A stretch of 64,000 nt of DNA from assembly GCF_001021045.1 (NCBI RefSeq), contig NZ_CP011545.1, forward strand, positions 1-64,000. Reading direction: 5' to 3'. A program made the translations under genes and the position numbers. Positions 1-12,130 of this stretch are shown here, piece by piece (the stretch's first letter is position 1; each line of letters opens with the position of its first letter). A model generated the notes under the pieces. That model saw only the letters and a list, made by a program, of their open reading frames with translations, was not told the DNA's origin and ran no database searches. This DNA is from Corynebacterium testudinoris. GTDB lineage: Bacteria > Actinomycetota > Actinomycetes > Mycobacteriales > Mycobacteriaceae.

Positions 1-1635
1 GTGAATGACACAGTGCACAACCTCCATCAGCGACAGATATACGGCTGGGCAGCTCACTACTGGTGGTGTCGTGCGCCCGAAATGAGACAAACGAGGAACG
101 AGGTACCGGTGGCCGAACAGCAGGCGTCGCTGATTGACACGTGGGTAGAGATCAAAAAGGATCTTTACCGGCAGGCAGATCGTCCTGATTCGCCGATTCC
201 CACCTTCACCCACCAGCAGCGGGCGTATTTGGAACTCGCCCAACCGATTGTGCTGGTCGACGGCTACGCAGTACTGGCTACCCCCCATGCCAAGGCCAAA
301 CAGGTTATTGAAAATGAGATGGGGGAGCACCTCGTCAAAGTGCTCACCGAACGCACTGGCCGTCCCTGCAGCCTCGCCGTCAGCATCGAGCCCCCTGCGA
401 TGCAGGCTGAGATGCAGTTGGACCAGTACATGCCCACGCACGAAACCACGCACGAAACCACGCCCGAAGCCACGACGGGATGGACGACGACGCATGCGGT
501 CGTCGAGACGCCAGCGGCACCCGTAGCACCACAGCAACCCACCGTCTACCAACAAAGCCAGCGGTTGCCGCGCGAGAAACCAGCGCACGATCCCAACCGG
601 GAAAAGTCCCTCAACCCGCGCTACACCTTCGAAAGCTTCGTCGTGGGCTCCTCCAACCGCTTTGCCAATAGTGCTGCGGTCGCCGTCGCCGAAAACCCCG
701 CTCGCGCCTACAACCCGCTGTTCATCTGGGGTGGCTCCGGCTTGGGCAAGACCCACCTCTTGCACGCCATCGGCCACTACGCCCAGGTGCTGCAGCCAGG
801 ACTGCGGGTCAAGTACGTCTCCAGCGAGGAATTCACCAACGACTACATCAACTCGGTGCGCGATGACCGGCAGGAAACGTTCAAACGCCGGTACCGCAAC
901 TTGGACATCCTCATGGTTGATGACATTCAGTTCCTCGCCGGCAAAGAGGGCACGCAGGAGGAGTTCTTCCACACTTTCAACGCTCTCCACCAGGCGGACA
1001 AGCAGATTGTGCTCTCCTCCGATCGCCCAGCGAAGGAGCTGACCACCCTCGAGGATCGTCTGCGCACCCGCTTCGAAAGCGGCCTACCGGTGGATATTCA
1101 GCCACCGGACTTGGAGACCCGCATCGCGATTTTGGAGAAGAAAGCCCAGGCCGACGGCACCACGATCGATCGGGCAATTTTGGAGCTCATTGCTTCGCGT
1201 TTTGATTCGTCGATCCGCGAGCTCGAAGGAGCGCTCATCCGCGTCTCCGCGTATTCCTCCCTCATTAACGAGCCGATCACCATGGACATGGCCGAGAGCG
1301 CGCTGCGGGAGATCCTTCCCGACGCCGATGACATCGACATCACCGCGACGACCATCATGGAAGTCACCGCCGAGCATTTTGATATTTCCCAGGACACCCT
1401 CACGGGTGCGGGCAAGACTCGCTCGGTTGCCCATGCCCGGCAGCTGGCGATGTATTTGTGCCGCGAGCTCACCGATCTCTCCCTGCCCAAGATCGGGCAG
1501 GAGTTCGGCGGCAAGGACCACACCACTGTCATGTACGCGGATCGGAAGATCCGCAAGGAGATGACAGAAAAGCGGGACACCTACGATGAAATCCAGCTGT
1601 TGACGCAGCGGATTAAGACCCGGGGACGTCGATAA
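1..1635 (+). CDS. dnaA: Chromosomal replication initiator protein DnaA
   Basis: DnaA is the AAA+ ATPase that binds DnaA boxes at oriC, melts the origin and loads the replicative helicase. Visible parts are a helicase-interacting N-terminal domain ([10 protein letters not shown]), a Walker A GGSGLGKT at residues 244-251, a Walker [10 protein letters not shown] near 305, and the C-terminal DNA-binding signature [14 protein letters not shown]. The linker (about 147-160) holds a short tandem repeat, [13 protein letters not shown]. The frame opens with GTG at 1, but the first 36 residues look unlike DnaA. A GTG at 109 has a strong GAGGAACGAGG sequence just upstream and starts the recognisable domain I, so the true protein is probably 508 aa. 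The window start at 1 suggests the record was rotated to this gene. Confidence 0.97.
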   Translation: MNDTVHNLHQRQIYGWAAHYWWCRAPEMRQTRNEVPVAEQQASLIDTWVEIKKDLYRQADRPDSPIPTFTHQQRAYLELAQPIVLVDGYAVLATPHAKAKQVIENEMGEHLVKVLTERTGRPCSLAVSIEPPAMQAEMQLDQYMPTHETTHETTPEATTGWTTTHAVVETPAAPVAPQQPTVYQQSQRLPREKPAHDPNREKSLNPRYTFESFVVGSSNRFANSAAVAVAENPARAYNPLFIWGGSGLGKTHLLHAIGHYAQVLQPGLRVKYVSSEEFTNDYINSVRDDRQETFKRRYRNLDILMVDDIQFLAGKEGTQEEFFHTFNALHQADKQIVLSSDRPAKELTTLEDRLRTRFESGLPVDIQPPDLETRIAILEKKAQADGTTIDRAILELIASRFDSSIRELEGALIRVSAYSSLINEPITMDMAESALREILPDADDIDITATTIMEVTAEHFDISQDTLTGAGKTRSVAHARQLAMYLCRELTDLSLPKIGQEFGGKDHTTVMYADRKIRKEMTEKRDTYDEIQLLTQRIKTRGRR

Positions 1636-1646
1636 GCATTGTGTAA

Positions 1647-1670
1647 CCGCCAGGACGCTGGCGGTTTTTC
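1647..1670 (+). terminator. Rho-independent terminator after dnaA
   Basis: A perfect 7-bp stem CCGCCAG/CTGGCGG with a 4-nt loop is followed by TTTTTC, 12 bases after the dnaA stop codon. It separates dnaA from the origin. Confidence 0.85.
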
Positions 1671-1671
1671 T

Positions 1672-1998
1672 TTGTCCACAGTGTTATCCACACCTGTGTA
1701 ATTACAGCAATGTAACTAGGTGATTCAGGGCACTAAATGGTGGTTGAGCAGCTCCGCGCGGGCATGTGGACAACCCCGGTTTCGCTGTTGATGGCGTGTG
1801 AAGCAACGACCCCGGATCTGTGCACAACTCTCGCCTCGACGGAGTTATCCACATGTGCCCCGATTTATCCACAACAATCCCACACGGGAATCACAAGGCA
1901 GATGTGGCGCCGGACCTTGTGATTTCAGCCTCCGTCCACAGCTTCCACAGGACTTACTGTTACTACCATCTTTTTAACTCTCAATTAACTAGAAGAAA
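1672..1998. other. oriC: Chromosomal replication origin oriC (DnaA-box region)
   Basis: The dnaA-dnaN intergenic region is the standard actinobacterial origin. Perfect DnaA boxes TTATCCACA occur at 1684-1692, 1845-1853 and 1865-1873 on the plus strand. Near-matches TTGTCCACA lie at 1672-1680 and, inverted, at 1765-1773, with a weaker CCGTCCACA at 1932-1940. An AT-rich stretch around 1950-1998 (TTTTTAACTCTCAATTAACTA) is the best candidate for the unwinding element. Short open frames inside are not credible genes. Confidence 0.9.
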
Positions 1999-2142
1999 GA
2001 GGATGTGGGGAGAACTGCCGGGCTCGCTCGAAGCAGCCGGAGGCGAATGACAATCACGGGTGCTTGGACGGCGGCTGCGTAGGGTACGTTGGTGATTGTT
2101 ATTTGAGTGGCAAGAGAGCGAAGTTTGAGGAGCCCCGACAGC

Positions 2143-3330
2143 ATGGAGTCGCAAGCAGTGTCATTCCGGGTGTCCAGGGATGACCTGGCCAACGCCGTGG
2201 CCTGGGTGGCCAAAGGCCTTCCCAGCAAGGTGACGCAACCGGTCCTGCGGGCCATGCTCATCACCGCCGATGATGCTGGTTTGGAGTTCGCAGGATTCGA
2301 CTACGAAGTGTCCTCCAAGGTGCGCATCGCTGCCGAGGTAGCTGAGCCAGGACGCATCGCGGTGGCCGGCAAGCTCATCGCCGAGATCGTCAACACGTTG
2401 CCCAACAAGCCGGTTGATGTGCAGTCCGATGGTTCCAAAGCCATCGTCGCTTGTGGTTCTTCCCGCTTCGAGCTTCCCCTGATCCCGCTCGACGATTACC
2501 CGCAGATCCCGCAATTGCCCGAGGTCACCGGCACGATCGACCCGCGACTGTTCGCCGAAGCTGTCACCCAGGTTGCCGCCGCCGCGGGCAAGGATGACAC
2601 CCTGCCCATGCTCACCGGCGTCCACGTGGAGGTCCAGGGCGCCCAGCTTCGGCTGGCCGCGACCGACCGCTTCCGCCTGGCGCTGCGCACCTGCGAGTGG
2701 ACCCCCACGTCCCCCGATGTCAGCGCCAAGCTGCTCATCCCGGCGAAAACGCTGCTGGACAATGCCCGCACGCTTGATGCTCAGGCCAGCGACCCGGTCG
2801 AGATTGCGGTGGGCCAAGGCGACCAGATCGGCGCCGCCGGCCTTTTTGGTGTTCATACCGAAAACCGGGAGACCACCACCCGCATGCTCGACGCGGACTT
2901 CCCGAACATCCAGCCCTTGCTGCCCAAGACCCACACGTCGATGGCCTCTGTTGAGGTTGCTCCGCTGCAAGAGGCAATCCGCCGTGTCAGCCTGGTCACC
3001 GAGCGCAACGCCCAGATCCGCATGGAATTCTCCGAAGGCGAGCTCATCCTCTCCGCCGGCGGCACCGACTCCGGGCATGCGGAAGAGCGCCTTCCCTGCG
3101 CCTTCGTCGGTCGGGATGAACTAACCATCGCCTTCAACCCCGGCTACCTGCGCGACGGACTCGCCGTGGTGCACAGCAACCGCGTCGTTTTCGGCTTCAC
3201 CGAGCCCTCCCGCCCGGCCATTTTGGTGCCCGAGCCCGAAGAACTCCCCGAGGCCAACGAGGACGGCACCTTCCCCACCCCGGAGACTCACTTCACCTAC
3301 CTGCTCATGCCGGTTCGCCTGCCGGGCTAA
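2143..3330 (+). CDS. dnaN: DNA polymerase III beta sliding clamp
   Basis: This is the ring-shaped clamp that tethers DNA polymerase III to DNA. At 395 aa it matches corynebacterial DnaN. It starts MESQAVSFRV, continues with the conserved TQPVLRAMLI, and ends with the typical LLMPVRLPG tail. A GTG frame opens at 2107, but the ATG at 2143 has GAGGAG at 2127-2132 ten bases upstream and begins the conserved domain, so it is chosen. It lies between oriC and recF in the usual order. Confidence 0.96.
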   Translation: MESQAVSFRVSRDDLANAVAWVAKGLPSKVTQPVLRAMLITADDAGLEFAGFDYEVSSKVRIAAEVAEPGRIAVAGKLIAEIVNTLPNKPVDVQSDGSKAIVACGSSRFELPLIPLDDYPQIPQLPEVTGTIDPRLFAEAVTQVAAAAGKDDTLPMLTGVHVEVQGAQLRLAATDRFRLALRTCEWTPTSPDVSAKLLIPAKTLLDNARTLDAQASDPVEIAVGQGDQIGAAGLFGVHTENRETTTRMLDADFPNIQPLLPKTHTSMASVEVAPLQEAIRRVSLVTERNAQIRMEFSEGELILSAGGTDSGHAEERLPCAFVGRDELTIAFNPGYLRDGLAVVHSNRVVFGFTEPSRPAILVPEPEELPEANEDGTFPTPETHFTYLLMPVRLPG

Positions 3331-3363
3331 GCCCCAGCAGATCCCGAGAGGGGTGACTTTAGT

Positions 3364-4542
3364 ATCTTCATCAAGACGATTGACCTGCGTGATTTTCGCT
3401 CCTGGGCCGAACTGACCGTGGAGCTGGAGCCGGGAATCACCTTGTTCGTGGGCCGCAATGGCTTCGGCAAAACCAATATCGTCGAGGCCCTCGGCTATGC
3501 CGCGCATTTGAGTTCCCATCGGGTCTCCCACGACGCCCCGCTGGTGCGAACGACAGCGCAGAATGCTCGGATTTCGGTAACAGCCGTCAATCAGGGCCGC
3601 GAACTCACCGCGCATCTGCTGATCAAGCCCCACGCCGCGAACCAGGCCCAAATCAATCGCACGAAGTTGGGTTCACCCCGCGAGATCCTCGGCGTGGTGA
3701 AGACGGTGCTGTTTGCCCCGGAAGATCTGGCCCTCGTGCGGGGTGAGCCGGCGGAGCGTCGCCGCTACCTCGATGACATCATTGCCACCCGCACGCCCCG
3801 CCTGGCCGGGGTGAAGGCGGACTATGACAAAGTGCTGCGCCAACGCAATGCGCTGCTCAAATCCGCTGGTTCGGCGCTGCGGCGAGGCTACGATGACGCC
3901 GATGGCGCGAGCGTCCTGGCCACCCTCGACGTATGGGATGGCCAGCTGGCCAGCTTCGGATCCCAGGTCATCGCCGCCCGCCGCGTGGTGTTGGCCGAGC
4001 TCGCCGGTCATATTCACGCCGCCTACTCCGGTATCGCGCCCGAATCCCGCGAAGTGTCCATCAGCTACCGCTCGACCGTGGACATCGACTCCACTGATCC
4101 TGAGCTCATCGAGGCGGAGATGCTCGCCGAGTTGGGCCGAAAGCGCCAGCGCGAGATCGAACGCGGGATGTCGCTGGTCGGGCCGCACCGCGATGATCTA
4201 CTCCTTCACCTGGGCGCCGAACCCGCCAAGGGTTTCGCGTCCCACGGTGAAACCTGGTCCTACGCTCTCTCCCTGCGTTTGGCGGAGTTCTCGCTGCTGC
4301 GCTCCGATGGCACCGATCCCGTCCTCATCCTCGATGACGTCTTCGCCGAACTTGATGCCCGCCGCCGCGAAAAGCTCGTGGAACTCGCCGCCGATGCCGA
4401 GCAGGTGCTCATCACCGCCGCCGTCGACGGCGATCTGCCCGCCAATCTCGCCTCGCTTGCCGACGCCGCCGTCAACCGCTTCACGGTCACCGTCGAACAA
4501 GGAGAGGGCGGGCGAATCAGCGTCCTGCAGGAGCAGCAATGA
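3364..4542 (+). CDS. recF: DNA replication and repair protein RecF (apparent ATC start)
   Basis: RecF is an SMC-like ATPase that helps load RecA at gaps. Visible are the Walker [11 protein letters not shown], the signature region near SLVGPHRDD, and Walker [15 protein letters not shown]. The frame has no ATG, GTG or TTG before GTG 3418, which would delete the first beta strand and the conserved DLRDFRSW. The expected N-terminus is encoded upstream as [14 protein letters not shown]. Its first codon by homology is ATC at 3364, with a GAGAGGGG ribosome site at 3346-3353, ten bases before. I therefore start at ATC (393 codons including the stop). A shorter automatic model would start at 3418. The stop overlaps dciA by ATGA. 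Confidence 0.85.
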   Translation: MFIKTIDLRDFRSWAELTVELEPGITLFVGRNGFGKTNIVEALGYAAHLSSHRVSHDAPLVRTTAQNARISVTAVNQGRELTAHLLIKPHAANQAQINRTKLGSPREILGVVKTVLFAPEDLALVRGEPAERRRYLDDIIATRTPRLAGVKADYDKVLRQRNALLKSAGSALRRGYDDADGASVLATLDVWDGQLASFGSQVIAARRVVLAELAGHIHAAYSGIAPESREVSISYRSTVDIDSTDPELIEAEMLAELGRKRQREIERGMSLVGPHRDDLLLHLGAEPAKGFASHGETWSYALSLRLAEFSLLRSDGTDPVLILDDVFAELDARRREKLVELAADAEQVLITAAVDGDLPANLASLADAAVNRFTVTVEQGEGGRISVLQEQQ

Positions 4543-5051
4543 CCGATCCAGTCTCGCAAGCATTTGAACAGATGCTCAAGGCCGCGAGTAAGCGGGCCGG
4601 CACTCCTCCCCGGACGCCGGTGCGGAAGAAGGGAGCCTCGGCAAGCACCTATGCCAGGCGACCCAGCGGGCCGGACGGGAGGGCGCCACGGCGACCCCTG
4701 GAGGTGGATACTTTCGGTTCGATTCTTGGCCGCGAGATTGACAACCGCGGCTGGAAGAAGGGGATGGCCGGTGGATGGGTCAATGGTCACTGGGATGAGC
4801 TGGTCGGTGAGAAAATCGCCCAGCACACAAAAGTGGAGATGATCAAGGACACCTCACTGTTCATCACCTGTGATTCGACGGCGTGGGCGACTAACCTGCG
4901 GATGATGCAGCGACAGATTTTGCAGGTCATCGCGGAGAAAGTGGGCCCGGGCATCATCACGGAGTTGAAGATCTACGGCCCGCGAGCCCCAAGCTGGCGG
5001 AAAGGTCCACTCCATGTCAAGGGCCGGGGACCCCGCGACACCTACGGATAA
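4539..5051 (+). CDS. dciA: DciA-family (DUF721) helicase-associated protein
   Basis: This 170-aa protein is in the classic recF-gyrB slot of actinobacteria, where DUF721/DciA proteins act as loaders or operators of the DnaB helicase. The N-terminal half is basic and Pro/Ser-rich. The DUF721 core is recognisable from about residue 55 ([17 protein letters not shown]) through [20 protein letters not shown] to the [13 protein letters not shown] segment. The start overlaps the recF stop by four bases, implying translational coupling. The family call is confident; the helicase role is inferred from the family. Confidence 0.85.
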   Translation: MTDPVSQAFEQMLKAASKRAGTPPRTPVRKKGASASTYARRPSGPDGRAPRRPLEVDTFGSILGREIDNRGWKKGMAGGWVNGHWDELVGEKIAQHTKVEMIKDTSLFITCDSTAWATNLRMMQRQILQVIAEKVGPGIITELKIYGPRAPSWRKGPLHVKGRGPRDTYG

Positions 5052-5127
5052 GGCGACCCGCCCAAAAACGCGCGAGAAAGGCCCTCCGACGCGCGCGACC
5101 CCATGGCTAGTAGGAACCCACTGGGTG

Positions 5128-5133
5128 TAGAAT
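5128..5133 (+). promoter_or_regulatory. Likely -10 box of the gyrB promoter
   Basis: TAGAAT lies about 45 bases upstream of the gyrB GTG in the 126-base gap after dciA. A similar TAGAAT precedes gyrA. No convincing -35 was seen. Confidence 0.4.
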
Positions 5134-5135
5134 GA

Positions 5136-7675
<2,540 letters not shown>

Positions 7676-7925
7676 GGGGAGCCTTTCGTCGTGTGATGGA
7701 AAGCACCTATCTTAACCCGAGACTTTTGCCTGAGACAGCAAAAAGCGATCACCATGGTTGCACTCACCGGCTAAAAAGCTGGTGGGGACAACGACGGAGA
7801 TCGCTGTCGTTGTGGTTCTTCCGCCGCAGATCCTTCGAGTCACATGTTTCACTCTAATTAACTGCAACCACAACGGTTACAAACTCTACACACTCCCGTG
7901 ATCTCAGAGCAAGATCTGGTGAGCG

Positions 7926-8189
7926 TTATGTCGCCCAGTGGAGATATACCTCACGGCACAGCGCCCCAAATTCCGCGTTGTGCCTGTCCAGCGGCCGGAG
8001 CTGACTGACCGCCTCCTGGAGTGCCGCCGCCGCTGCGGACACAGACGCGTGCACCCACACCCCGTCGAGGCGGGCACCCGGCACCGCTGCAGCCGCGACG
8101 AGGGCGGAGAAGGAACGGACCTGGCAGCGATGGAACTCGCAGAACTCATCGGCGATAAGCAGGAGCTGCTCCGGGCTGAGGGGGCGCAT
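7926..8189 (-). CDS. Degenerate Fic/Doc-like toxin component
   Basis: An 87-aa protein resembling the actinobacterial 'Fic family toxin-antitoxin, toxin component' proteins. The C-terminal helix LRPLDRHNAEFGALCREVYLHWA sits where Fic/Doc proteins carry HPFxxGNKR followed by a helix. Here the catalytic His and the GNKR residues are absent, so adenylylation or phosphorylation activity is doubtful. It begins ten bases downstream of a ribbon-helix-helix gene, the layout of an antitoxin-toxin operon. It is shorter than typical relatives (around 120 aa, from memory), so it may be truncated or decayed. Confidence 0.5.
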   Translation of the reverse strand: MRPLSPEQLLLIADEFCEFHRCQVRSFSALVAAAAVPGARLDGVWVHASVSAAAAALQEAVSQLRPLDRHNAEFGALCREVYLHWAT

Positions 8190-8199
8190 CTATCTGCTG

Positions 8200-8412
8200 C
8201 TATCCCCGGGCCTGCCGCAGGCGGGCCTGAAGGGCCGCACGACCGGGGATGAGATCGTGGGCGAGTTGGGCCACCGCGGCGTCGTTAAGCAGACGGGAAG
8301 CGGAGCTGAGGATGGCGCGCACCGCGGCCTCGTGCTTGCTGGAGCCTTGAGCCTCGGCCAGCAGGGTGAGCGCGCGGTCTTGTTCCGGGGTCAATCTCAG
8401 GGTCATCGCCAT
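8200..8412 (-). CDS. Ribbon-helix-helix antitoxin-like protein
   Basis: A 70-aa protein with an N-terminal ribbon-helix-helix pattern: MAMTLRLTPEQDRALTLLAEAQGSSKHEAAVRAIL, a beta strand followed by two helices as in CopG/Arc regulators. The C-terminal tail is probably the toxin-binding part. It lies directly upstream of the Fic-like gene on the same strand, suggesting an autoregulated antitoxin. It is transcribed away from gyrA. Confidence 0.6.
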   Translation of the reverse strand: MAMTLRLTPEQDRALTLLAEAQGSSKHEAAVRAILSSASRLLNDAAVAQLAHDLIPGRAALQARLRQARG

Positions 8413-8497
8413 GTCCTCATTGATACCAGAGTGATACCACTGGGACGTCGATAAGCTTCCTTGGGGCGCGGAAGCGGCCTTTATAGCCGCGGAAGGG

Positions 8498-8503
8498 TAG
8501 AAT
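8498..8503 (+). promoter_or_regulatory. Likely -10 box of the gyrA promoter
   Basis: TAGAAT lies 35 bases upstream of the gyrA ATG, between the divergent antitoxin gene and gyrA. The AGGAAGG ribosome site is at 8526-8532. Confidence 0.4.
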
Positions 8504-8537
8504 TGCCTGGGTCTAGATCCCTATCAGGAAGGCGCCC

Positions 8538-11108
8538 ATGAGCGACGATAACACCGGAGGAGAAGACCTCTTCGACCGGATTCTCCCCATCGATATCAAT
8601 GAGGAGATGCAGACCAGCTACATCGATTACGCGATGTCCGTCATCGTGGGTCGCGCCCTGCCGGAGGTCCGCGACGGCATGAAGCCGGTGCACCGCCGCA
8701 TCATGTACGCCATGTTCGACTCCGGCTACCGCCCCGAGCGCGGCTACGTGAAGTCGGCCCGACCCGTGTCCGACACGATGGGTCAGTTCCACCCGCACGG
8801 CGACGTTGCTATTTATGACACGCTGGTGCGCCTCGCCCAGCCGTGGAACATGCGCTACCCGCTGGTCGACGGCCAGGGTAACTTCGGCTCCCGCGGCAAC
8901 GACGGCCCCGCCGCCATGCGATACACCGAGTGCAAGATGTCGCCGCTGGCCATGGAGATGGTCCGCGACATCCGTGAGAACACCGTCAACTTCTCCCCGA
9001 ACTACGACGGCAAGACCATGGAACCCGACGTCCTGCCGGCGCGCGTGCCCAACCTCCTGATGAACGGCTCCGGCGGCATCGCCGTGGGCATGGCAACGAA
9101 CATCCCGCCGCACAACCTCAACGAGCTCGCCGACGCCATCTACTGGCTCCTGGAGAACTTCGACGCCGATGAGAAGGAGGCCCTCGAGGCCTGCATGTCC
9201 TTCGTCAAAGGCCCCGACTTCCCGACCTCCGGGCTCATCGTCGGTGACTCCGGCATCAAGGACGCGTACACCACCGGCCGTGGTTCGATCCGCATGCGTG
9301 GTGTCACCTCCATCGAGGAGGCCAACAACCGCCAGACGATCGTCATCACCGAGCTTCCGTACCAGGTCAACCCCGATAACCTCATCGCCAACATCGCCGA
9401 GCAGGTTGCCTCGGGCAAGCTCGCGGGCATCTCCAAGATCGAGGACGAATCGTCCGATCGCGTGGGCCTGCGCATCGTGGTCACCCTCAAGCGCGACGCC
9501 GTGCCGCGCGTCGTGCTGAACAACCTGTTTAAGCACTCCCAGCTGCAGACCAACTTCGGCGCGAACATGCTCTCCATCGTCGATGGCGTGCCGCGCACCC
9601 TCCGCCTCGACCAGATGCTGCGCTACTACGTCGCGCACCAAATCGAGGTCATCGTCCGGCGCACCCAGTTCCGCCTCGACGAAAAGGAAGAACGCGCCCA
9701 CGTCCTCCGCGGCCTGGTCAAGGCCCTCGACATGCTCGACGAAGTCATCGCCCTCATCCGTCGCTCCCCGACGGTGGAAGAGGCCCGTACCGGCCTCATG
9801 TCGCTTCTCGACGTCGACGAGATCCAGGCCGACCACATCCTCGCGATGCAGCTGCGCCGCCTCGCCGCTCTCGAACGACAAAAGATCGTCGACGAACTGG
9901 CCGAGGTCGAGCTCAAGATCGCCGACCTCAAGGACATCCTGGCCAAGCCCGAGCGCCAGCGCTCCATCGTCCACGACGAGCTCGAAGAGATCGTGACCAA
10001 GTACGGCGACGAACGCCGCACCCAGATCATCGCCGCCACCGGTGACGTCTCCGAAGAAGACCTCATCGCCCGCGAAAACGTCGTGGTCACCATCACCTCC
10101 ACCGGCTACGCCAAGCGCACCAAGGTCGACGCCTACAAGTCGCAGCGCCGCGGCGGCAAGGGTGTGCGCGGAGCTGAACTCAAACAAGACGACGTGGTCC
10201 GCCACTTCTTCGTCTCCTCCACCCACGACTGGATCCTCTTCTTCACCAACTTCGGCCGCGTCTACCGCCTCAAGGCCTACGAACTGCCCGAAACCTCCCG
10301 CACCGCCCGCGGCCAGCACGTGGCCAACCTGCTGGAATTCCAGCCAGAAGAACGCATCGCCCAGGTCATCCAGCTCCAAAGCTACGAAGATGCCCCCTAC
10401 CTCGTCCTGGCCACCGCCCACGGCCGCGTGAAGAAGTCCCGCCTCACGGACTACGAATCCGCCCGCTCCGCCGGTTTGATTGCCATCAACCTCAACGAGG
10501 ACGACCGCCTCATCGGCGCCGCCCTCTGCGCCGAAGACGACGACCTCCTCCTCGTCTCCGAGCAAGGCCAGTCCATCCGCTTCAGCTCCGACGACGAACA
10601 ACTACGCCCCATGGGCCGCGCCACCGCCGGCGTCAAGGGCATGCGCTTCCGCGGCGACGACCAGCTCCTCGCCATGTGCGTCGTCCGCGACGGCGAATAC
10701 CTCCTCGTGGCCACCTCCGGCGGCTACGGCAAGCGCACCGCACTGAGCGAATACACCTCCCAGGGTCGTGGCGGCCTCGGCGTGGTCACCTTCAAGTACA
10801 CCCCGAAGCGCGGCCGCCTCATCGGCGCCCTCGCCGTCGACGAAGACGACGAAATCCTCGCCATCACCTCCGTCGGCGGAGTGATTCGTACCGAAGTCAA
10901 TCAGATCCGCCCCTCGTCCCGTGCCACCATGGGCGTGCGCCTGGTCAACCTCGAAGACGGCGTCGAACTGCTCGCCATCGACAAAAACGTCGAAGGCGAA
11001 GGCGAGGAACAGGCCGAAGCAGTAGCCAAGGGTGAAGCCGACGGACCCGCCGACCTGGCTAAGAAGAACCAAACCAGCCTGGACGACCTCACCGAGGACG
11101 AGGAGTAA
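8538..11108 (+). CDS. gyrA: DNA gyrase subunit A
   Basis: GyrA is the DNA cleavage and rejoining subunit of gyrase. The 856-aa protein has the breakage-reunion domain with the catalytic Tyr in AAMRYTE, and a C-terminal beta-pinwheel containing the GyrA-box-like [10 protein letters not shown]. The quinolone-resistance region reads [12 protein letters not shown]. Residue 90 (GTT, 8805-8807) is Val at the position of E. coli Ser83 and M. tuberculosis Ala90, while Asp94 is kept. Val here is a classic quinolone-resistance substitution, although it could be natural in this species. The C-terminal tail is acidic. The DUF3566 gene follows after three bases. Confidence 0.97.
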   Translation: MSDDNTGGEDLFDRILPIDINEEMQTSYIDYAMSVIVGRALPEVRDGMKPVHRRIMYAMFDSGYRPERGYVKSARPVSDTMGQFHPHGDVAIYDTLVRLAQPWNMRYPLVDGQGNFGSRGNDGPAAMRYTECKMSPLAMEMVRDIRENTVNFSPNYDGKTMEPDVLPARVPNLLMNGSGGIAVGMATNIPPHNLNELADAIYWLLENFDADEKEALEACMSFVKGPDFPTSGLIVGDSGIKDAYTTGRGSIRMRGVTSIEEANNRQTIVITELPYQVNPDNLIANIAEQVASGKLAGISKIEDESSDRVGLRIVVTLKRDAVPRVVLNNLFKHSQLQTNFGANMLSIVDGVPRTLRLDQMLRYYVAHQIEVIVRRTQFRLDEKEERAHVLRGLVKALDMLDEVIALIRRSPTVEEARTGLMSLLDVDEIQADHILAMQLRRLAALERQKIVDELAEVELKIADLKDILAKPERQRSIVHDELEEIVTKYGDERRTQIIAATGDVSEEDLIARENVVVTITSTGYAKRTKVDAYKSQRRGGKGVRGAELKQDDVVRHFFVSSTHDWILFFTNFGRVYRLKAYELPETSRTARGQHVANLLEFQPEERIAQVIQLQSYEDAPYLVLATAHGRVKKSRLTDYESARSAGLIAINLNEDDRLIGAALCAEDDDLLLVSEQGQSIRFSSDDEQLRPMGRATAGVKGMRFRGDDQLLAMCVVRDGEYLLVATSGGYGKRTALSEYTSQGRGGLGVVTFKYTPKRGRLIGALAVDEDDEILAITSVGGVIRTEVNQIRPSSRATMGVRLVNLEDGVELLAIDKNVEGEGEEQAEAVAKGEADGPADLAKKNQTSLDDLTEDEE

Positions 11109-11111
11109 ACC

Positions 11112-11453
11112 ATGGCCAAGCGAGACGTAGCGATCACCCGGATAGCCCCACTCTCCGCGTTCCGAGTCGCCCTAGCCATGTCCCTCGTCGGCCTCGTCGC
11201 CTGGCTCCTCACCGTCGTCCTGCTCTACATCGGAATGGACGCCGCCGGAGTCTGGGACAAAGCCAACTCCCTCATCGGTGACGTCGGCGCAGACCAAGTC
11301 ATCAGCTTCGGGCTCGTCATCTCCATCGCAGCCCTCCTCGGCGCCATCTGGGCCATCCTCGTGACCGTCCTGGCTCCCCTCGGCGCGATCATCTACAACG
11401 CCATCGTCGACCTCTTCGGAGGCATCCAAATGCGCCTGCAAGAAGAGGCCTAA
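11112..11453 (+). CDS. DUF3566 membrane protein downstream of gyrA
   Basis: A 113-aa protein of the DUF3566 family that habitually follows gyrA in actinobacteria. It has two hydrophobic segments, about residues 20-42 (ALAMSLVGLVAWLLTVVLLYI) and about 65-93 (SFGLVISIAALLGAIWAILVTVL). The end FGGIQMRLQEE is typical of the family. It is three bases after gyrA and followed by a strong terminator, so it is the last gene of that transcript. Function is unknown. Confidence 0.85.
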   Translation: MAKRDVAITRIAPLSAFRVALAMSLVGLVAWLLTVVLLYIGMDAAGVWDKANSLIGDVGADQVISFGLVISIAALLGAIWAILVTVLAPLGAIIYNAIVDLFGGIQMRLQEEA

Positions 11454-11470
11454 CGGCTAGTAGAAGGCAG

Positions 11471-11520
11471 TCGCCTGGTTAAGCACTTTAACGTGTCTAA
11501 CCAGGCGATTTGTCTTATTT
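11471..11520 (+). terminator. Terminator of the gyrA-DUF3566 transcript
   Basis: An 11-bp perfect stem TCGCCTGGTTA/TAACCAGGCGA (11471-11481 and 11498-11508) with a 16-nt loop is followed by TTTGTCTTATTT. Confidence 0.85.
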
Positions 11521-11553
11521 GTGCCCGTCTGGGTAATGTACTCTCTGTTCCCA

Positions 11554-11630
11554 GGGCCTATAGCTCAGTCGGTTAGAGCGCATCGCTGATAACGATGAGG
11601 TCGCAAGTTCGATTCTTGCTAGGCCCACCA
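11554..11630 (+). tRNA. tRNA-Ile (anticodon GAT)
   Basis: A full cloverleaf. Acceptor arms are GGGCCTA and TAGGCCC, the D arm is GCTCAGTCGGTTAGAGC, the anticodon loop is CTGATAA (GAT), and the T arm contains GTTCGATTC. The CCA end is encoded. It is followed after 7 bases by tRNA-Ala, the usual actinobacterial pair after gyrA. Confidence 0.98.
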
Positions 11631-11637
11631 GGAACAT

Positions 11638-11710
11638 GGGGCATTAGCTCAATTGGTAGAGCATCTGCTTTGCAAGCAGAAGGTCAGGAGTTCGATTCTC
11701 CTATGCTCCA
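11638..11710 (+). tRNA. tRNA-Ala (anticodon TGC); attachment site of the island
   Basis: A full 73-nt cloverleaf. Acceptor arms are GGGGCAT and ATGCTCC with one G-T pair, the anticodon loop is TTTGCAA (TGC), and the T loop is TTCGATT. CCA is not encoded; the 3' flank reads CAGACA. An integrase remnant begins about 150 bases downstream, so the 3' half of this tRNA is the likely integration site. Confidence 0.98.
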
Positions 11711-11857
11711 CAGACAAGCAGGTCAGAGGGTGTTTTCACCTTCTGGCCTGTTTTCCGTTTCCGGTGTTTGTCCTGCTCAAGGACAGATCCATTATGGCAC
11801 GACACCTTGGCCCGGCGCGACTGTCCGGTACCGGGCAGGGGTAGTTATGGCACGTTT

Positions 11858-12130
11858 ATGGCACGGAATTCTTGGGGTTCCACCCGAAAACTTCCTAGCG
11901 GGCGGGTTCAGGCGAGATACCTTGGCCCGGATGGCCAGGCGCACAAGGCACCAAACACTTTCCCGGATGATCTTGCAGCTCTGGCGTGGCTTGCTGGTGT
12001 TCGAAGGTCCATTGATCTTGGGGTGTGGCAGTCTCCGGCTGCTGTTGTCCCTGTGGTTGAAGTCCCTAGCGTTGGTGAAGCCGTCGAGCATTGGCTAGCC
12101 GTGGTTGAGCCACAGATCAGAAATTGTCAA
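11858..12130 (+). pseudogene. N-terminal fragment of a tyrosine-type phage integrase
   Basis: The frame from ATG 11858 reads like the arm-binding start of actinophage integrases: MARNSWGSTRKLPSGRVQARY, LGPDGQAHKAPNTFP, then the SAM-like N-terminal part PSVGEAVEHWLAV. Similarity ends around 12110-12130 (VEPQIRNCQVPG), and no catalytic domain with R..HxxR..Y follows, so this is a remnant. Its place at the tRNA-Ala 3' end is the usual spot for such an integrase. The next 290 bases up to 12417 contain nothing I recognise. Confidence 0.75.

Noticed and set aside
11595..12098. 167-codon frame starting inside tRNA-Ile
   Set aside because: It covers both tRNAs and the integrase fragment in a wrong frame.
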